NCBI GenBank assembly: GCA_947491475.1
Contig: CANLKN010000006.1
Coordinates: 1-58,783, forward strand
Direction: 5' to 3'
From: Akkermansiaceae bacterium
GTDB lineage: Bacteria; Verrucomicrobiota; Verrucomicrobiia; Verrucomicrobiales; Akkermansiaceae
DNA: 58,783 nucleotides
The translations under genes were made by a program, and so were the position numbers. Below the pieces are notes generated by a model that saw only the letters and a list, made by a program, of their open reading frames with translations, had not been told where the DNA came from and did not search any database. This document shows positions 16,477 through 25,717 of this stretch, in pieces (position 1 is the first letter of the stretch; each line of letters begins with the position of its first letter).

Positions 16477-19098
16477 TCAGCGAACCGGTGGTGGTCGGGA
16501 GGTGGTTGAAAGATTCAATACAACATTCGTTGCGCCAAAGATGTTCGGGTTGTTCACGGCAAGGGTGCCAGTGGTGGCTCCCAGCGGAGAGGTGCCGGTT
16601 CCGGTGAGGGTGCCCGCGTTGACGATGGTGCCGCCGCTGTATGTATTGATGCCGGAAAGTTCGACCACACCAGGACCGGTCTTGAGCAATCCGTATGATC
16701 CTTCAATAATGCCAACAACCTCCAGCGTGCCGCCATCGGCGTCGAGTTCTGAATTTGTCGTATGCGTGATCGCCCCGGCGTAGGTGTTGGTATTTGCCAA
16801 GTTGCAGAGGGTGCCGCCATGAAGCGTGAGAGGTTCGCTAACCGTGAGGCCGTTGCCAGCCAGTTCGATTTCCCCGCCCGCATTGACCGTGGTGCCTGCG
16901 GAGGGGTTCCCTAACGATAACGCATTGCCGACGCGCAAGATTCCGTCATCGACGATGGTCTCGCCGTCATAGATGTTAGCTTGCCTGAGTTCAATAGTGC
17001 CGCTGCCGCTCTTTATGAGGGTGTTGCCCGTGCCACCGCTGAATAGGCCCGTTAAGACGACACTGTTACCATCGGTGTCCAGTGTACCGCCACCACTGTT
17101 GAGGGTGAGGCCTCTGGCGCTGGTAAAACTCCCCGAGAACAAAAGCGTGCCGCCACCCAAGACAACACCTCCAGATGAATCACCAAAATTATAATCCGCC
17201 CCGACTTGCAAGGCGCCCGCATGAATGGCGGTTCCTCCAGTGTAGGTATTGTTCCCACTCAGCGTCAGCGTGCCAGCGCCAGCCTTGGTGAGAGAGCCCA
17301 CGCCGCTGATGACGCCGGTGAACGTCGAATCCGTCGGGCTGGCGAGGGTCAACACGCTGCCGCTGCCGGACGACACCGTCCCACCGCCAGCCAAGGCGGC
17401 GATCGTTTCTGAATGGGGGCCAAGGGCGAAGCTGCCATTGACGGTCACGGTCGCGCCATCCGCTATCTGATTGGATGCCAGCAGAGTAGCGATGGAGTCA
17501 GGGCCGATTTGAAGGCCACCGGTGCCGATCGCATTGATGCCAGGCGTCTTATTCAGATTCAGGGTTCCTTCATCCACTGCTGTCAAGCCGGTGTAGGTGT
17601 TGGCTGCAGTCCCATTCATGGTTAACGCCCCGGTGCCAGATTTGGTGAGAAGCGTGCCGACAGTATTTTCCGAAATGGCACCGCTAAGATCCAGATCAGC
17701 TGCTATAACCACCCGCAGATTGTCCTGCAGGGATATTGGCGCACTGATGCCATGCTTGGCACCACTGGTATTGAACGCCTGAATCACGGCATTACCATCT
17801 CCCTCCTCGTCCAAGATCAACGCACCTGATGAGGCGCCGATCTCGAAGGCCGTGGCGGTATTGTTAAAGACCACCGAGCCAACCGTCTTATTACCATCAA
17901 TCGTGACGGTCGAACGGCCTGAACTAAAGATGGCTTCCGCCCCCACGGCATTCGGCACCTCGCTACTCCAGTTGCTCTGGGTGCCCCATACCGAGTCGGT
18001 AGCGCCGGTCCAATGGTTAGCAAGTTCAGAGACCTCCAAGTCGATCATGCCGGAATTATTCTTCAATACGAGATTGAACAAGCCGGTATGCGCTTCGGTA
18101 AGCGTCAGATTTGCGAAATTGGGAGCGTCTCCAGTGTAGCCAAACAAGTGATAGGTTCCGTGCGCCATGGAGCCGGTATTAATAATATCAATGAACGAAG
18201 CCCCTGAAATCAGGAAGGGACCTCCCGTGATATTGACCACGGGCGTGCTGTTCGATGCACCGAGTTGGAAGGTGCTGAGTGAGCCGGCATTAAGAGTCAG
18301 CCCGCCTGCCAAGGTCAGGGAGGGGCCGCCGGACATCGCGCCGGACGCCAGAAAATTACCGTTATTTTCGACGGTCACTGCACCAGTGATGATGCCATAT
18401 CCAGCGGTGGAACTCCCTTGAAGCGTACCATCACTGCCCACGGTTACCGCCCCGGTGCCGGTCGCACTGCCACTGCTATTGCTCACCTGCAACACCCCGT
18501 TGGTGATGCTCGTGCCACCCTGATAGGTGTTGGCATTGGTGACGATCATCGTGCCGGTGCCAACCAAATCCAGTTTGCCTAAACCGTAGATCAAGCCATT
18601 CCGCTGCTGGGTAAAACCATTGGTAATATCGATTATCGCGCCGCCGCCGATCCCACCTTTATCGCCCATCAACTCAATCTGCCGCTCGGTGGTCCACGAG
18701 CCCACCGCGAGCTGCAAGGTTGCGCCATCATAGATGTGATGGGCATACAGGTTGCTCCCTGCGGGCGGCTGAGGTCCCGGTGCCTGGCCGTTGGTTGATA
18801 CCAAGGTGCCTGCCATTATGTAGGTGCCGCCGGTGTAGGTATCCACTCCGCCAAGAGACAGCGTGCCGTCTCCAGTCTTGATCAAACTGCCGGAGCCACT
18901 GATGACCGAACTGGAGGTGTAGGTCAGTGTCTTGCCGGCCACCACCTCGAAAGCGCCGCCCGTGCTGGCACCGGTTGTTCCAGCCAAGATGGTGGAGCGC
19001 GAGGTATTGAAAGAATCGGTCACCCGCAACTTCGCACCGCCACCGATTGTCAAAATATTGGCTTCGAGCCCCAAGGCCCCGGATGCAGCCACGCTCAA
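16477..19098 (-). CDS. Third fragment of the giant repeat protein
   Basis: About 870 codons, open upstream to about 19190 in the same frame, with no true start. It holds further repeats (DTYTGGTYIMAG, NTYQGGTSITNG, NNTYTGGTAIHAG, NTYSGGTIVNAG). The frame ends in SRPPPVR-stop; one extra C at 16497-16499 turns this into S-P-T-T-T-G-S-L-S-G-A, which continues into the last fragment. Confidence 0.7.
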   Translation of the reverse strand: MSVAASGALGLEANILTIGGGAKLRVTDSFNTSRSTILAGTTGASTGGAFEVVAGKTLTYTSSSVISGSGSLIKTGDGTLSLGGVDTYTGGTYIMAGTLVSTNGQAPGPQPPAGSNLYAHHIYDGATLQLAVGSWTTERQIELMGDKGGIGGGAIIDITNGFTQQRNGLIYGLGKLDLVGTGTMIVTNANTYQGGTSITNGVLQVSNSSGSATGTGAVTVGSDGTLQGSSTAGYGIITGAVTVENNGNFLASGAMSGGPSLTLAGGLTLNAGSLSTFQLGASNSTPVVNITGGPFLISGASFIDIINTGSMAHGTYHLFGYTGDAPNFANLTLTEAHTGLFNLVLKNNSGMIDLEVSELANHWTGATDSVWGTQSNWSSEVPNAVGAEAIFSSGRSTVTIDGNKTVGSVVFNNTATAFEIGASSGALILDEEGDGNAVIQAFNTSGAKHGISAPISLQDNLRVVIAADLDLSGAISENTVGTLLTKSGTGALTMNGTAANTYTGLTAVDEGTLNLNKTPGINAIGTGGLQIGPDSIATLLASNQIADGATVTVNGSFALGPHSETIAALAGGGTVSSGSGSVLTLASPTDSTFTGVISGVGSLTKAGAGTLTLSGNNTYTGGTAIHAGALQVGADYNFGDSSGGVVLGGGTLLFSGSFTSARGLTLNSGGGTLDTDGNSVVLTGLFSGGTGNTLIKSGSGTIELRQANIYDGETIVDDGILRVGNALSLGNPSAGTTVNAGGEIELAGNGLTVSEPLTLHGGTLCNLANTNTYAGAITHTTNSELDADGGTLEVVGIIEGSYGLLKTGPGVVELSGINTYSGGTIVNAGTLTGTGTSPLGATTGTLAVNNPNIFGATNVVLNLSTTSRPPPVR

Positions 19099-19145
19099 GG
19101 TTCCGGCAGAGATCGTGGTGCCACCGGTGTAAGTGTTGTTGGCGG

Positions 19146-21395
19146 TCAGCGAGGTGATGCCCGCGCCAGCCTGAACAAGGGTGCCGGTGCGGTGATGGCT
19201 GCGCCGCTGAAGTCGGTGCCTTGGGTCACGTCATTGCTGCGATTGATGACCAACATGCCATTGTTAGCAATAGTGCTGGCAATCGAGAGTGACCCGGTCG
19301 TGCCACCATTGCCCAATTGCAGCGTGCCTGCGGAAATGGTCGTGGTGCCGTTGAAGGTGTTGTTGCCACTAAGCGTGAGAATTCCTGTGCCGTCCTTGGT
19401 CAGCGTGCCGATGCCAGTCTGGATGGCACCTGAGCAAAAGGTGTTGCCGGCACCGCCGAAAGTGAGATTCTGCGCACTGTTGACCACGCCGCTGAGCGTC
19501 AGCGTATCAGCGTCCGAGTTGATACGGGTCGGAAGGGTCACTAGATTGTTCGTTCCGCTCCATGTGTTGTTTCCTGAAATATTGCGGAGTGCGCCGGTAT
19601 TGAAGAGACCCGAGCCGCTCAGGTTTATCCATTCTCTGCCTACAGTAATGCCACCTTGGAGTTGCAACTCGGCTCCCATCCGGATGCTTGAGCTGGTGCT
19701 ATGGCTGCCATCGGAGGAACCAAGTGCAGCACCATTCTGGATATTGAGAATCCCCTTCTCCACGATGGTGGTGCCGGTGTAGCTGTTGTTGCCGGTCAAG
19801 GTCAGGGTGTTGGCTCCCAATTTCGTGAGCGCGCGGGTGCCGGTCAGGTTGGTCGCTTGGGTGAAGTTCCCTGCGGTGGTGTCTAGGGCTACCCCGGAGG
19901 TGGAATGTAGCGTGAAGCCGGTGAGAGTGTTGGAAAACAATTGGTCCACGGCGGTCGAGTTATAGTCGCCCGAGCCTCCGACGCCGAGACCGATGGTGCC
20001 GAGTGCGCCTGCGTTGACCAAGCTGCCGCCGGTTCTGGAAGCGGTGTTGAAGAAAGTCAGAATGCCGCCGTTGACGGTTGACGGTCCGGTGTAGGTGTTG
20101 GCTCCCGAGAGAGTGAGAACGCCCGGGCCGCTCTTGGTGAGGGCGTTGGCGCCATTGGCGAGAATGGCCGTGCTGATGGTTAGGTAGTCGTTTTGGGCAG
20201 CCGATGTGTAGATGACCAATTCCGAGTCGAGGGATGCCTGAATGCCGGCCACCCCGGAGATGATGGCTGCGCTGCCGGCATTCTTGAGGATCCCATTCAC
20301 CGTGACGATGCTTCCGGGCGCCAACGTCATGTTGTTGCCCGCACTGACATTGAGGGTTTTGAAGGTGGCGTTGCCTTGGGCGGAGATGGGGCCGGTGAAT
20401 CTCTGATGGTCTCTCGATGCCAGCGTGGTTGTAGGGCCGCTGGTTCCTGCGTTCGGATCACCGTTGTAGTTGATGGCCCGCACATAGCCGGTGCTGTCAT
20501 ACCAGGCATAGTTAGTCAACGAGGTGCTTGTGGGGTTGGTGACGAATATGCCTTTGTCGATGAACGTGCCGGGTGGCACATTGCCGAGCGTGAAGCCATT
20601 GGTCGCCGAATTCGTCGCCAAGGCATTGGCAATGGAGAAGGTGCCGGTGGCACCCGCGGTGCGGGCAGCCAGAGAAGTAAAGGCTAGCACCTCGTTTTGG
20701 GCCACGGTGTGGGTGAGCCGCACGGTGCTTTCCCCCCTATTGAAAGTGAGCGTGTTCAGGGCTTGACTGGTCGCGGTGGTGGCCCCCACGTTGTCAAAAA
20801 CAAAGGCACCACCACCCATGGTAAGATCTGAGCTGCTGCTCAGCGAGCCGGTGGCCCGGTTGAGTTGTAGGACACCTGCGTTGACGGTGGTCGGACCACT
20901 GTAAGTGCTGTTTCCGCTCAGCAGTAATCTTGATGACTCGCTGTTTTGTATCACGCCGGTGACATTCGAGCCTATCACGGAACTGATGGTGTTGATTCCG
21001 GTTCCAGCGCCGCTGTTTGTCACCGTGCCAACCATATCAATGGCATTGGTAGAAAGTGTGATGCCCCTGCCGGTTGCGATAGCATTGAGCGTCAGGTTTC
21101 CGGTTCCTGTGAAACCGCCGCTCATCGTGAGGTTGCCAGCGCCACCTCCTTGCGACGTCAGCAACAAATGGTTGTTCAAGGTTACGGGACCGGCGAAAAC
21201 AGCATGGGTATTATAGACGTTTTCGATCGCCAGAGTGCCCGTGCCGCCAGCAGCCACGACGATTGAATTGCTTGCGGTCGCAGTGCCTAAGCGCAAGGTG
21301 GCTGAGGCATTTCCGCTCGTATCGCCGAGGGTAATAGTGCCGGTTCCGCCGGAGGAATTATTGGCAAATTGGGCGACTCCACTCCTGATCGTCAC
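19146..21395 (-). CDS. Second fragment of the giant repeat protein
   Basis: About 749 codons without a true start; the first codon shown is a frame entry after the G-run. It contains at least four strand repeats, for example LLLSGNSTYSGPTTVNAG, VLTLSGANTYTGPSTVNGG, LTLTGNNSYTGTTIVEKG and ILTLSGNNTFNGTTTISAG. The frame leaves the family pattern after DFSGAAIT; inserting one G there restores TGTLVQAGAG in the next fragment. Confidence 0.7.
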   Translation of the reverse strand: MTIRSGVAQFANNSSGGTGTITLGDTSGNASATLRLGTATASNSIVVAAGGTGTLAIENVYNTHAVFAGPVTLNNHLLLTSQGGGAGNLTMSGGFTGTGNLTLNAIATGRGITLSTNAIDMVGTVTNSGAGTGINTISSVIGSNVTGVIQNSESSRLLLSGNSTYSGPTTVNAGVLQLNRATGSLSSSSDLTMGGGAFVFDNVGATTATSQALNTLTFNRGESTVRLTHTVAQNEVLAFTSLAARTAGATGTFSIANALATNSATNGFTLGNVPPGTFIDKGIFVTNPTSTSLTNYAWYDSTGYVRAINYNGDPNAGTSGPTTTLASRDHQRFTGPISAQGNATFKTLNVSAGNNMTLAPGSIVTVNGILKNAGSAAIISGVAGIQASLDSELVIYTSAAQNDYLTISTAILANGANALTKSGPGVLTLSGANTYTGPSTVNGGILTFFNTASRTGGSLVNAGALGTIGLGVGGSGDYNSTAVDQLFSNTLTGFTLHSTSGVALDTTAGNFTQATNLTGTRALTKLGANTLTLTGNNSYTGTTIVEKGILNIQNGAALGSSDGSHSTSSSIRMGAELQLQGGITVGREWINLSGSGLFNTGALRNISGNNTWSGTNNLVTLPTRINSDADTLTLSGVVNSAQNLTFGGAGNTFCSGAIQTGIGTLTKDGTGILTLSGNNTFNGTTTISAGTLQLGNGGTTGSLSIASTIANNGMLVINRSNDVTQGTDFSGAAITAPAPLFRLARASPR

Positions 21396-22090
21396 CCCCC
21401 CGTGAAAGTATTCGCTGCGTTGAAGGATACGATTCCAGTGCCGATGGTATTGACGACCACCGCAAGCTGGCTGCCGCTGCCTTCGCTGACGATTCCCAAA
21501 AGGTCTATGTTGAAGTTATTTGTGGCGGTCGATAAGCCGGTAACCGTGCCGGAATTCCCACTTCCCGCGAGCGTCAAAGTGACGGACCCAAGGTTGGCGG
21601 CGGTGGTCAAGGTGCCTGCTTTGAGGCCCGCCGTATTGTTGGCAGTGACATAGGCGTTGTTGGTCCATGTTTGGGTGGCACCAAGGATGACGTTATTGTT
21701 CAGGTAAAACTGTCCAATCCCGCTTGCTCCATTGCCTCTCACCGTGATGCCTGAGGCACCGATTGTTAACGCCGCATTGTTGAAGCTAAGAGCCCCGGTA
21801 GTGGTGTTACCGTCTCCTACGGTAATCCCCGAGATGCTCGTCGTGGCTGTAGACGGCGTAAAATTGAACTTCAGGTTGTTGAAAAGTGCGGTATCCTGAG
21901 TGAGGCTGTTCGCGGGAGCTACCCCCCCGACCCAGCTAGAGTTTGAACTCCACGTCGTGGCGGTGTTGCCCCAGATGATTTCACTGGCCCGGGCAGTGAA
22001 ATTGACGGTGCCGCAAATGCACACAAAGATCACAATCACGGAGCTTGGCTCGGGGCATAATCGAGGGAACCTCTTGAAATTTGCTTTCAT
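21392..22090 (-). CDS. N-terminal fragment of the giant repeat protein
   Basis: 232 codons starting at ATG 22090 with a signal peptide (hydrophobic SSVIVIFVCICGTVNF, then TARAS). The mature start resembles other Verrucomicrobiota repeat proteins, with a Trp-rich strand S-W-V-G-G. The frame ends within the G-run as NTFTGG-stop; the next fragment continues as VTIRSGV after a one-base shift. Confidence 0.7.
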   Translation of the reverse strand: MKANFKRFPRLCPEPSSVIVIFVCICGTVNFTARASEIIWGNTATTWSSNSSWVGGVAPANSLTQDTALFNNLKFNFTPSTATTSISGITVGDGNTTTGALSFNNAALTIGASGITVRGNGASGIGQFYLNNNVILGATQTWTNNAYVTANNTAGLKAGTLTTAANLGSVTLTLAGSGNSGTVTGLSTATNNFNIDLLGIVSEGSGSQLAVVVNTIGTGIVSFNAANTFTGG

Positions 22091-22787
22091 GATCTATGAT
22101 ATTTTGACTCTTTTTCTGAGATGTGCCGGCTTTAGGCATCCGAGGCTCAACTTCGGAATCTACCCCCTAACGAAATCACCCTGAGGCCGTGCGGCGATGG
22201 TTTGCAGCAGGTATTGGAAACCGGCACTCTGGTTTCAGTTGGCATTATTTTTCAAAAATTTTAGGGGTTTTCTACCGTTGCAAGAAAAATAAAACAAGTC
22301 GGATTCGTGATTTTCAAAAAATAAATTCGCAAGTGTGCCCACAATTTTTTCCTCCCCTCCGCTTGGCACGCCACTTCCTCGTGCGCTACTGCTAGCCCGA
22401 GGACTGTATCTTGTTCTTCTAGCTCTGAGACGAGCCCATTCTGAGCGGTCTCTGGTCCGGCAACAAAGATGACGTCCACTTCCGTTACAACAGATCCTCG
22501 CAGCTCTTCCGCATCTCCGCCTCGTCCCAGTTTCCCAAGCCCTTCTAGCGGACCATGGGTGAAAATTCCACGGTTCCCAGCAAATTGACGTTCACCCGCT
22601 GCCGCTTGGTTTTCCAAGTTCGCTTTGAGGTTTGCGATGGTCTGTTGGATGAGCTAGACTCACAGAAGTGAGTGCGGCACTTGAGACATTGATACTGGCG
22701 GTGACTGCTACGATGCCAGATGAGTTTGCTGATGCGCTCGAGGGGAACGACGGAGTGGACGGGCAAAGGGTCGGCGAGGAACCACGC
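22091..22787. other. Long intergenic region with possible gene debris
   Basis: About 700 nt. The first part is AT-rich leader and promoter for the leftward gene. From about 22350 the composition returns to coding-like. One - strand frame (22617 to 22261) is open for 118 codons, and another near 22730-22660 reads QYQCLKCRTHF, reminiscent of a transposase zinc ribbon but lacking a first Cys pair. I identify no intact gene; debris of a mobile element or lost gene is possible. Confidence 0.35.
22289..22317 (-). promoter_or_regulatory. Sigma-70-type promoter candidate for the giant repeat protein
   Basis: On the - strand TTGAAA (22317-22312), a 17-nt spacer and TTTTAT (22294-22289) form a good -35/-10 pair in an AT-rich island. 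It would give a 5' leader of roughly 190 nt before ATG 22090. Confidence 0.45.
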
Positions 22788-23768
22788 ATGCCCTGCATTC
22801 CCGATTCGGCTCTGTTTCTGGGCGCTCAACCGCACCCGGTTCTCAAGACATGGCCGCAGATCACAGGCTGGCAGCCCCACAAGCCGCTCGCTGCCGCTTG
22901 GGAAGCTGCGGCTTTCGCGCGGGCAGATGATCTTCCGCCGGAAAAATGGCCGCTGGTGCTGGTGCTTCCGGGCAAGTCGCGCGATGAAACGCTGGCATGG
23001 TTTGCCATGGCCCGGGATCACTTGCAGCCGGGCGGGCGGCTCGTCGCCGCCATGCCCAATACTGCCGGCGCAGGACGCTTCGAGAAGGAACTCGCACGCG
23101 CTGCCGGAAAAATCAGCTCTATTCATAAAAACAAATGCCGCGCTTTCCATGCGATCGATGACGGCAGTTGGGACGAAGCCCTTTTCTCCGATTGGCGCGA
23201 ACTCGGAAAACCCCGCGAAATTCCCGGAACCGGCTTCGTCACCCAGGCCGGGATCTTCAGCAGCAGCCACATCGATCCCGGCTCACAATTTCTCGCCGAC
23301 CACCTGCCAACCAGCCTCCACGGCATGGTGGCCGACCTCGGTGCGGGCTGGGGATTTCTAACCGACGCGGCATTGCAGCGCTGCCGGAAAATCGAACAGA
23401 TCTCTTTGTTCGAAGCGGATTCCCGCTCGCTTGACTGCGCCCGCACCAACCTCGCGGGATGGTCAGGCAGCGGTGAAAACCCGGCCCCGCTCCTCTCCTT
23501 TCACTGGCACGACGTGGCCACCGGCATCCCCGGCACTTACGACGCGATCCTGATGAATCCGCCGTTCCACACAGGCCAAGCGACCGATATTGACCTCGGC
23601 CGCGCTTTTCTATCAACCGCCGCCGCCGCCCTCAGGCGCGGTGGAAAACTATGCCTCGTTGCCAACCGCCAACTGCCATATGAATCGATGCTCGACTCGC
23701 TGCGCCTGGCCTGGCGCAAGCCCGCCGAAAACCCGACCTACAAGCTGCTCTTTGCGGAAAAACGGTAG
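22788..23768 (+). CDS. rsmC: RsmC/RlmG-like rRNA guanine-N2 methyltransferase
   Basis: 326 residues from the ATG giving MPCIPDSALFLGAQ; the frame is open upstream to 22668 and ATG 22713 is an alternative. The C-terminal half is a Rossmann methyltransferase: MVADLGAGWGFLTDAAL (SAM-binding), LFEADSRSLDCARTNL, and the catalytic MNPPFHTGQATD motif of N2-guanine methyltransferases acting on 16S or 23S rRNA. The degenerate N-terminal methyltransferase-like half matches RsmC/RlmG architecture, with length close to E. coli RsmC (343). It precedes an rRNA pseudouridine synthase gene, a sensible neighbour. The exact target nucleotide is not deducible. Confidence 0.78.
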   Translation: MPCIPDSALFLGAQPHPVLKTWPQITGWQPHKPLAAAWEAAAFARADDLPPEKWPLVLVLPGKSRDETLAWFAMARDHLQPGGRLVAAMPNTAGAGRFEKELARAAGKISSIHKNKCRAFHAIDDGSWDEALFSDWRELGKPREIPGTGFVTQAGIFSSSHIDPGSQFLADHLPTSLHGMVADLGAGWGFLTDAALQRCRKIEQISLFEADSRSLDCARTNLAGWSGSGENPAPLLSFHWHDVATGIPGTYDAILMNPPFHTGQATDIDLGRAFLSTAAAALRRGGKLCLVANRQLPYESMLDSLRLAWRKPAENPTYKLLFAEKR

Positions 23769-23821
23769 GACGAACCAGAAGATGAATGATGCGGCATGCC
23801 GCACGGTCCTCATTACTTAAA

Positions 23822-23852
23822 CTGGACTCTGGTCACTGTTCTCTGGACTCTG
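23822..23852 (+). repeat. Period-7 repeat upstream of rsuA
   Basis: Units CTGGACT, CTGGTCA, CTGTTCT, CTGGACT, CTG run up to the rsuA ribosome-binding region. Same period as, but different unit from, the arrays at 1804 and 47396. Confidence 0.45.
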
Positions 23853-23858
23853 CCGCTT

Positions 23859-24617
23859 ATGAAACTCGTCAGACTTCTCGCCAATCTCGGATACGGCTCA
23901 CGCAAGGAGGTCCAGCGCCTGATCCGTTCCGGCGCGGTGACTGATGATACGGGCAAAGTGCTTGGCGAAAATGGCTTGCCGCCCCACGAGTGCATTCGCT
24001 TCCGCAGCGAACCGCTTGATCCCCCTTTTCCGCTGATCCTCATGCTCAACAAGCCCGACGGCTACACATGCAGTTCGGACGATCCAGGCGCGACGATTTA
24101 CGACCTTCTGCCCGGGCGTTTCGCTCATCGGAATCCCGGCCTCAATCCGGTGGGCCGCCTCGACAAGGACACCACAGGCCTGCTTTTGCTCACCGATGAC
24201 GGCAAGCTCCTCCACCGCATCATCCACCCCAAGTCGCATTGCCTCAAAGTCTATCATGCCAAGCTCGACAGGCCGCTAGGCGGGCATGAAGGCGCGTTAT
24301 TCGCATCCGGCGAATTGTTATTGAATGGCGAGACTAAACCACTGTTGCCAGCCGGCTTCGAAGCGCTCGGGAAAAACGAGGCGTTAGTCACCCTGCATGA
24401 GGGCCGCTACCATCAGGTGCGCCGCATGTTCGCCGCTGCCGGAAACCATGTCACCTCACTCAAGCGCATCTCCATCGGCGGACTCCAACTCCCACCCGAC
24501 CTCGCCGAAGGCGACTGGCGACTCCTCACCACGGAAGAACTACCTGCATTGACATGTAGTTCTGCAACGGTTCCGCACTCGGTGGCGGCTGATTTGAGAT
24601 GGAAAGCAAAGCTGTAA
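23859..24617 (+). CDS. rsuA: RsuA-family rRNA pseudouridine synthase
   Basis: 252 residues. N-terminal S4 RNA-binding domain (MKLVRLLANLGYGSRKEVQRLI) and catalytic domain with LNKPDGYTCS, the active-site block GRLDKDTTGLLLLTDDG (catalytic Asp), and RYHQVRRMF. It isomerises uridine to pseudouridine in rRNA (RsuA acts at 16S U516). The ATG at 23859 is chosen because the upstream codons are a 7-nt repeat. The last 25 or so residues after TTEELPAL do not look like the family and lie antisense to a coding-like remnant, so the natural 3' end may have been lost and replaced by read-through. Confidence 0.85.
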   Translation: MKLVRLLANLGYGSRKEVQRLIRSGAVTDDTGKVLGENGLPPHECIRFRSEPLDPPFPLILMLNKPDGYTCSSDDPGATIYDLLPGRFAHRNPGLNPVGRLDKDTTGLLLLTDDGKLLHRIIHPKSHCLKVYHAKLDRPLGGHEGALFASGELLLNGETKPLLPAGFEALGKNEALVTLHEGRYHQVRRMFAAAGNHVTSLKRISIGGLQLPPDLAEGDWRLLTTEELPALTCSSATVPHSVAADLRWKAKL

Positions 24618-24838
24618 ACTTCCGCGCCGGATTGCTTGGCAGAGGCACCGGCTAGGCGGAATTCTTCGTTGAGCAGCACCAGTTCTTGCACGCTCATTCC
24701 GGTGGCTGTGGCCATATAGGTGAGTCCACCGGCCCAATCTGCGGTTTCAAGAAAGGACGCCGCCAAACGGAAATAAGCGCACGCCTGCCGAGAGTTTGTG
24801 GCTGAGGACGAATCGGAGCATAAGGGAGTAAAACCCCA
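24540..24838 (-). pseudogene. Coding-like remnant antisense to the rsuA end
   Basis: On the - strand a frame without a good start reads as protein-like sequence over about 85 codons, including CAYFRLAASFLETADWAGG, LTYMATATGMSVQELVLLN and EVYSFAFHLKSAATE. It then runs into the antisense of rsuA, where the translation becomes low-complexity Ser/Arg. I do not recognise the family. I read it as the remaining internal part of a lost gene. It covers the otherwise empty gap between rsuA and the next gene. Confidence 0.3.
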
Positions 24839-25717
24839 TCAATTCTGCAATTCTCTGAGCGGTTTTTTGGCGAATTGTTCGTCGCGCAATGTGCGTAATT
24901 GTTCGAGATGGCGCTGTTGGGCGGCAAGGTCTGGATTTGCTGCGGCGCCTGCGGCGACGGCTGTGTTCTGCCCGTATTTTTTCCACGGCCCGTATGGCAC
25001 CTGGCCGGCCTCAACGAAGCGCCAATGGACTTTCTGCCCGGACTTGATGCCTAGGTAGTCGCGCACTGAGGGTGAGATGTCGAGGCCTGCACCGCCGTTC
25101 TGGCTGTTCTTCGGTGGTTTGTTGCCGAAGACGTATTCCCAATCATCGGTCGTCCACGGCCCGCAATCCTCCCACTGGGCATAGCAACTGCGGCCATTGC
25201 GGTAAATCTGGATCCAGCGCCCCTTGCAGACGGTTTTTCCTGGTTCGGGACGCATCCGCGAAAACCAGGGAATCACCCGGGAGGCCTCCGGCTTGTGGGT
25301 CCGGTGGTTGAGCACGTCGTTGTATGGCAGCGCCACGTAAAACGGATTGAGCCGCGGCGTGAATCCGGCCGACCGGAACTCGCCGCGCGTATGACAAGCA
25401 ATCCTCGTGGCGGGGTCCGGATTGTCATAGCCGCCAAAGTTGAGCGCCCATTGCGTATCCCATGACGACTTGCAGTTTGGTGTGGGGTTGCGCGCCGTCG
25501 GTTGCTCGCCAATCCAGAAAATCGTGCAGGTGATGTGGGTTTTCCATGGGTAAGCGATCCGTGTCGCCGGCGATGGATTACGGGCCGGTTCAAACGATCG
25601 GTTGCCCGTCGGCACCACTACCCGTGGCAGCACCTGGGTCTGCGCGTCCGCCCACACCACGCCGGAAAACAAAACCGGCGCGAGGGTCTTTATCATGGCG
25701 GCTGACATGCGTTTCAC
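24839..25717 (-). CDS. Secreted DPBB/RlpA-like protein
   Basis: 292 residues with an N-terminal signal peptide (IKTLAPVLFSGVVWADA). ATG 25717 or the later ATG at 25696 could be the start. The centre has RNPSPATRIAYPWKTHITCTIF and PFYVALPYNDV. The second half has GRWIQIYRNGRSCYAQWEDCGPW and GAGLDISPSVRDYLGI, the arrangement of a double-psi beta-barrel (RlpA/barwin-like) fold, with WRFVEAGQVPYGPWKKYG. Four or more Cys may form disulfides. A cell-wall or polysaccharide role is suggested by the fold only. The C-terminal tail is Ala/Gln-rich. The neighbour is the divergent Hint lipoprotein. Confidence 0.65.
   Translation of the reverse strand: MKRMSAAMIKTLAPVLFSGVVWADAQTQVLPRVVVPTGNRSFEPARNPSPATRIAYPWKTHITCTIFWIGEQPTARNPTPNCKSSWDTQWALNFGGYDNPDPATRIACHTRGEFRSAGFTPRLNPFYVALPYNDVLNHRTHKPEASRVIPWFSRMRPEPGKTVCKGRWIQIYRNGRSCYAQWEDCGPWTTDDWEYVFGNKPPKNSQNGGAGLDISPSVRDYLGIKSGQKVHWRFVEAGQVPYGPWKKYGQNTAVAAGAAANPDLAAQQRHLEQLRTLRDEQFAKKPLRELQN

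Larger units (their letters stand above)
15638..22090 (-). pseudogene. Giant autotransporter-repeat PEP-CTERM surface protein, broken by three frameshifts
   Basis: Read on the - strand from ATG 22090, four overlapping frames together encode one secreted protein of about 2150 residues: a signal peptide (ending about TARA), a long beta-helix-like region with about a dozen autotransporter-associated strand repeats (recurrent pattern G-x-G-x-L-T-L-S-G-N-N-T-Y-T-G-x-T), and a C-terminal PEP-CTERM anchor (IPEPS, hydrophobic segment, RRRR). The frame breaks lie at a 7-C run (21395-21401), at about 19188-19192, and at 16497-16499. Each is repaired by adding one G/C pair, after which the repeat pattern continues without loss. 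It could be a decaying gene, a phase-variable one (at least at the homopolymer), or sequencing indels. Expected location: exported and anchored or sorted by an exosortase-type system. Confidence 0.8.

Noticed and set aside
22261-22617. 118-codon - strand frame upstream of the giant repeat protein
   Set aside because: It ends in an AT-rich promoter region, has no recognisable motif and no plausible start context; kept only as possible debris.
22660-22740. Zinc-ribbon-like string QYQCLKCRTHF on the - strand, suggesting a transposase fragment
   Set aside because: Only one Cys pair is present and no neighbouring transposase motif supports it.
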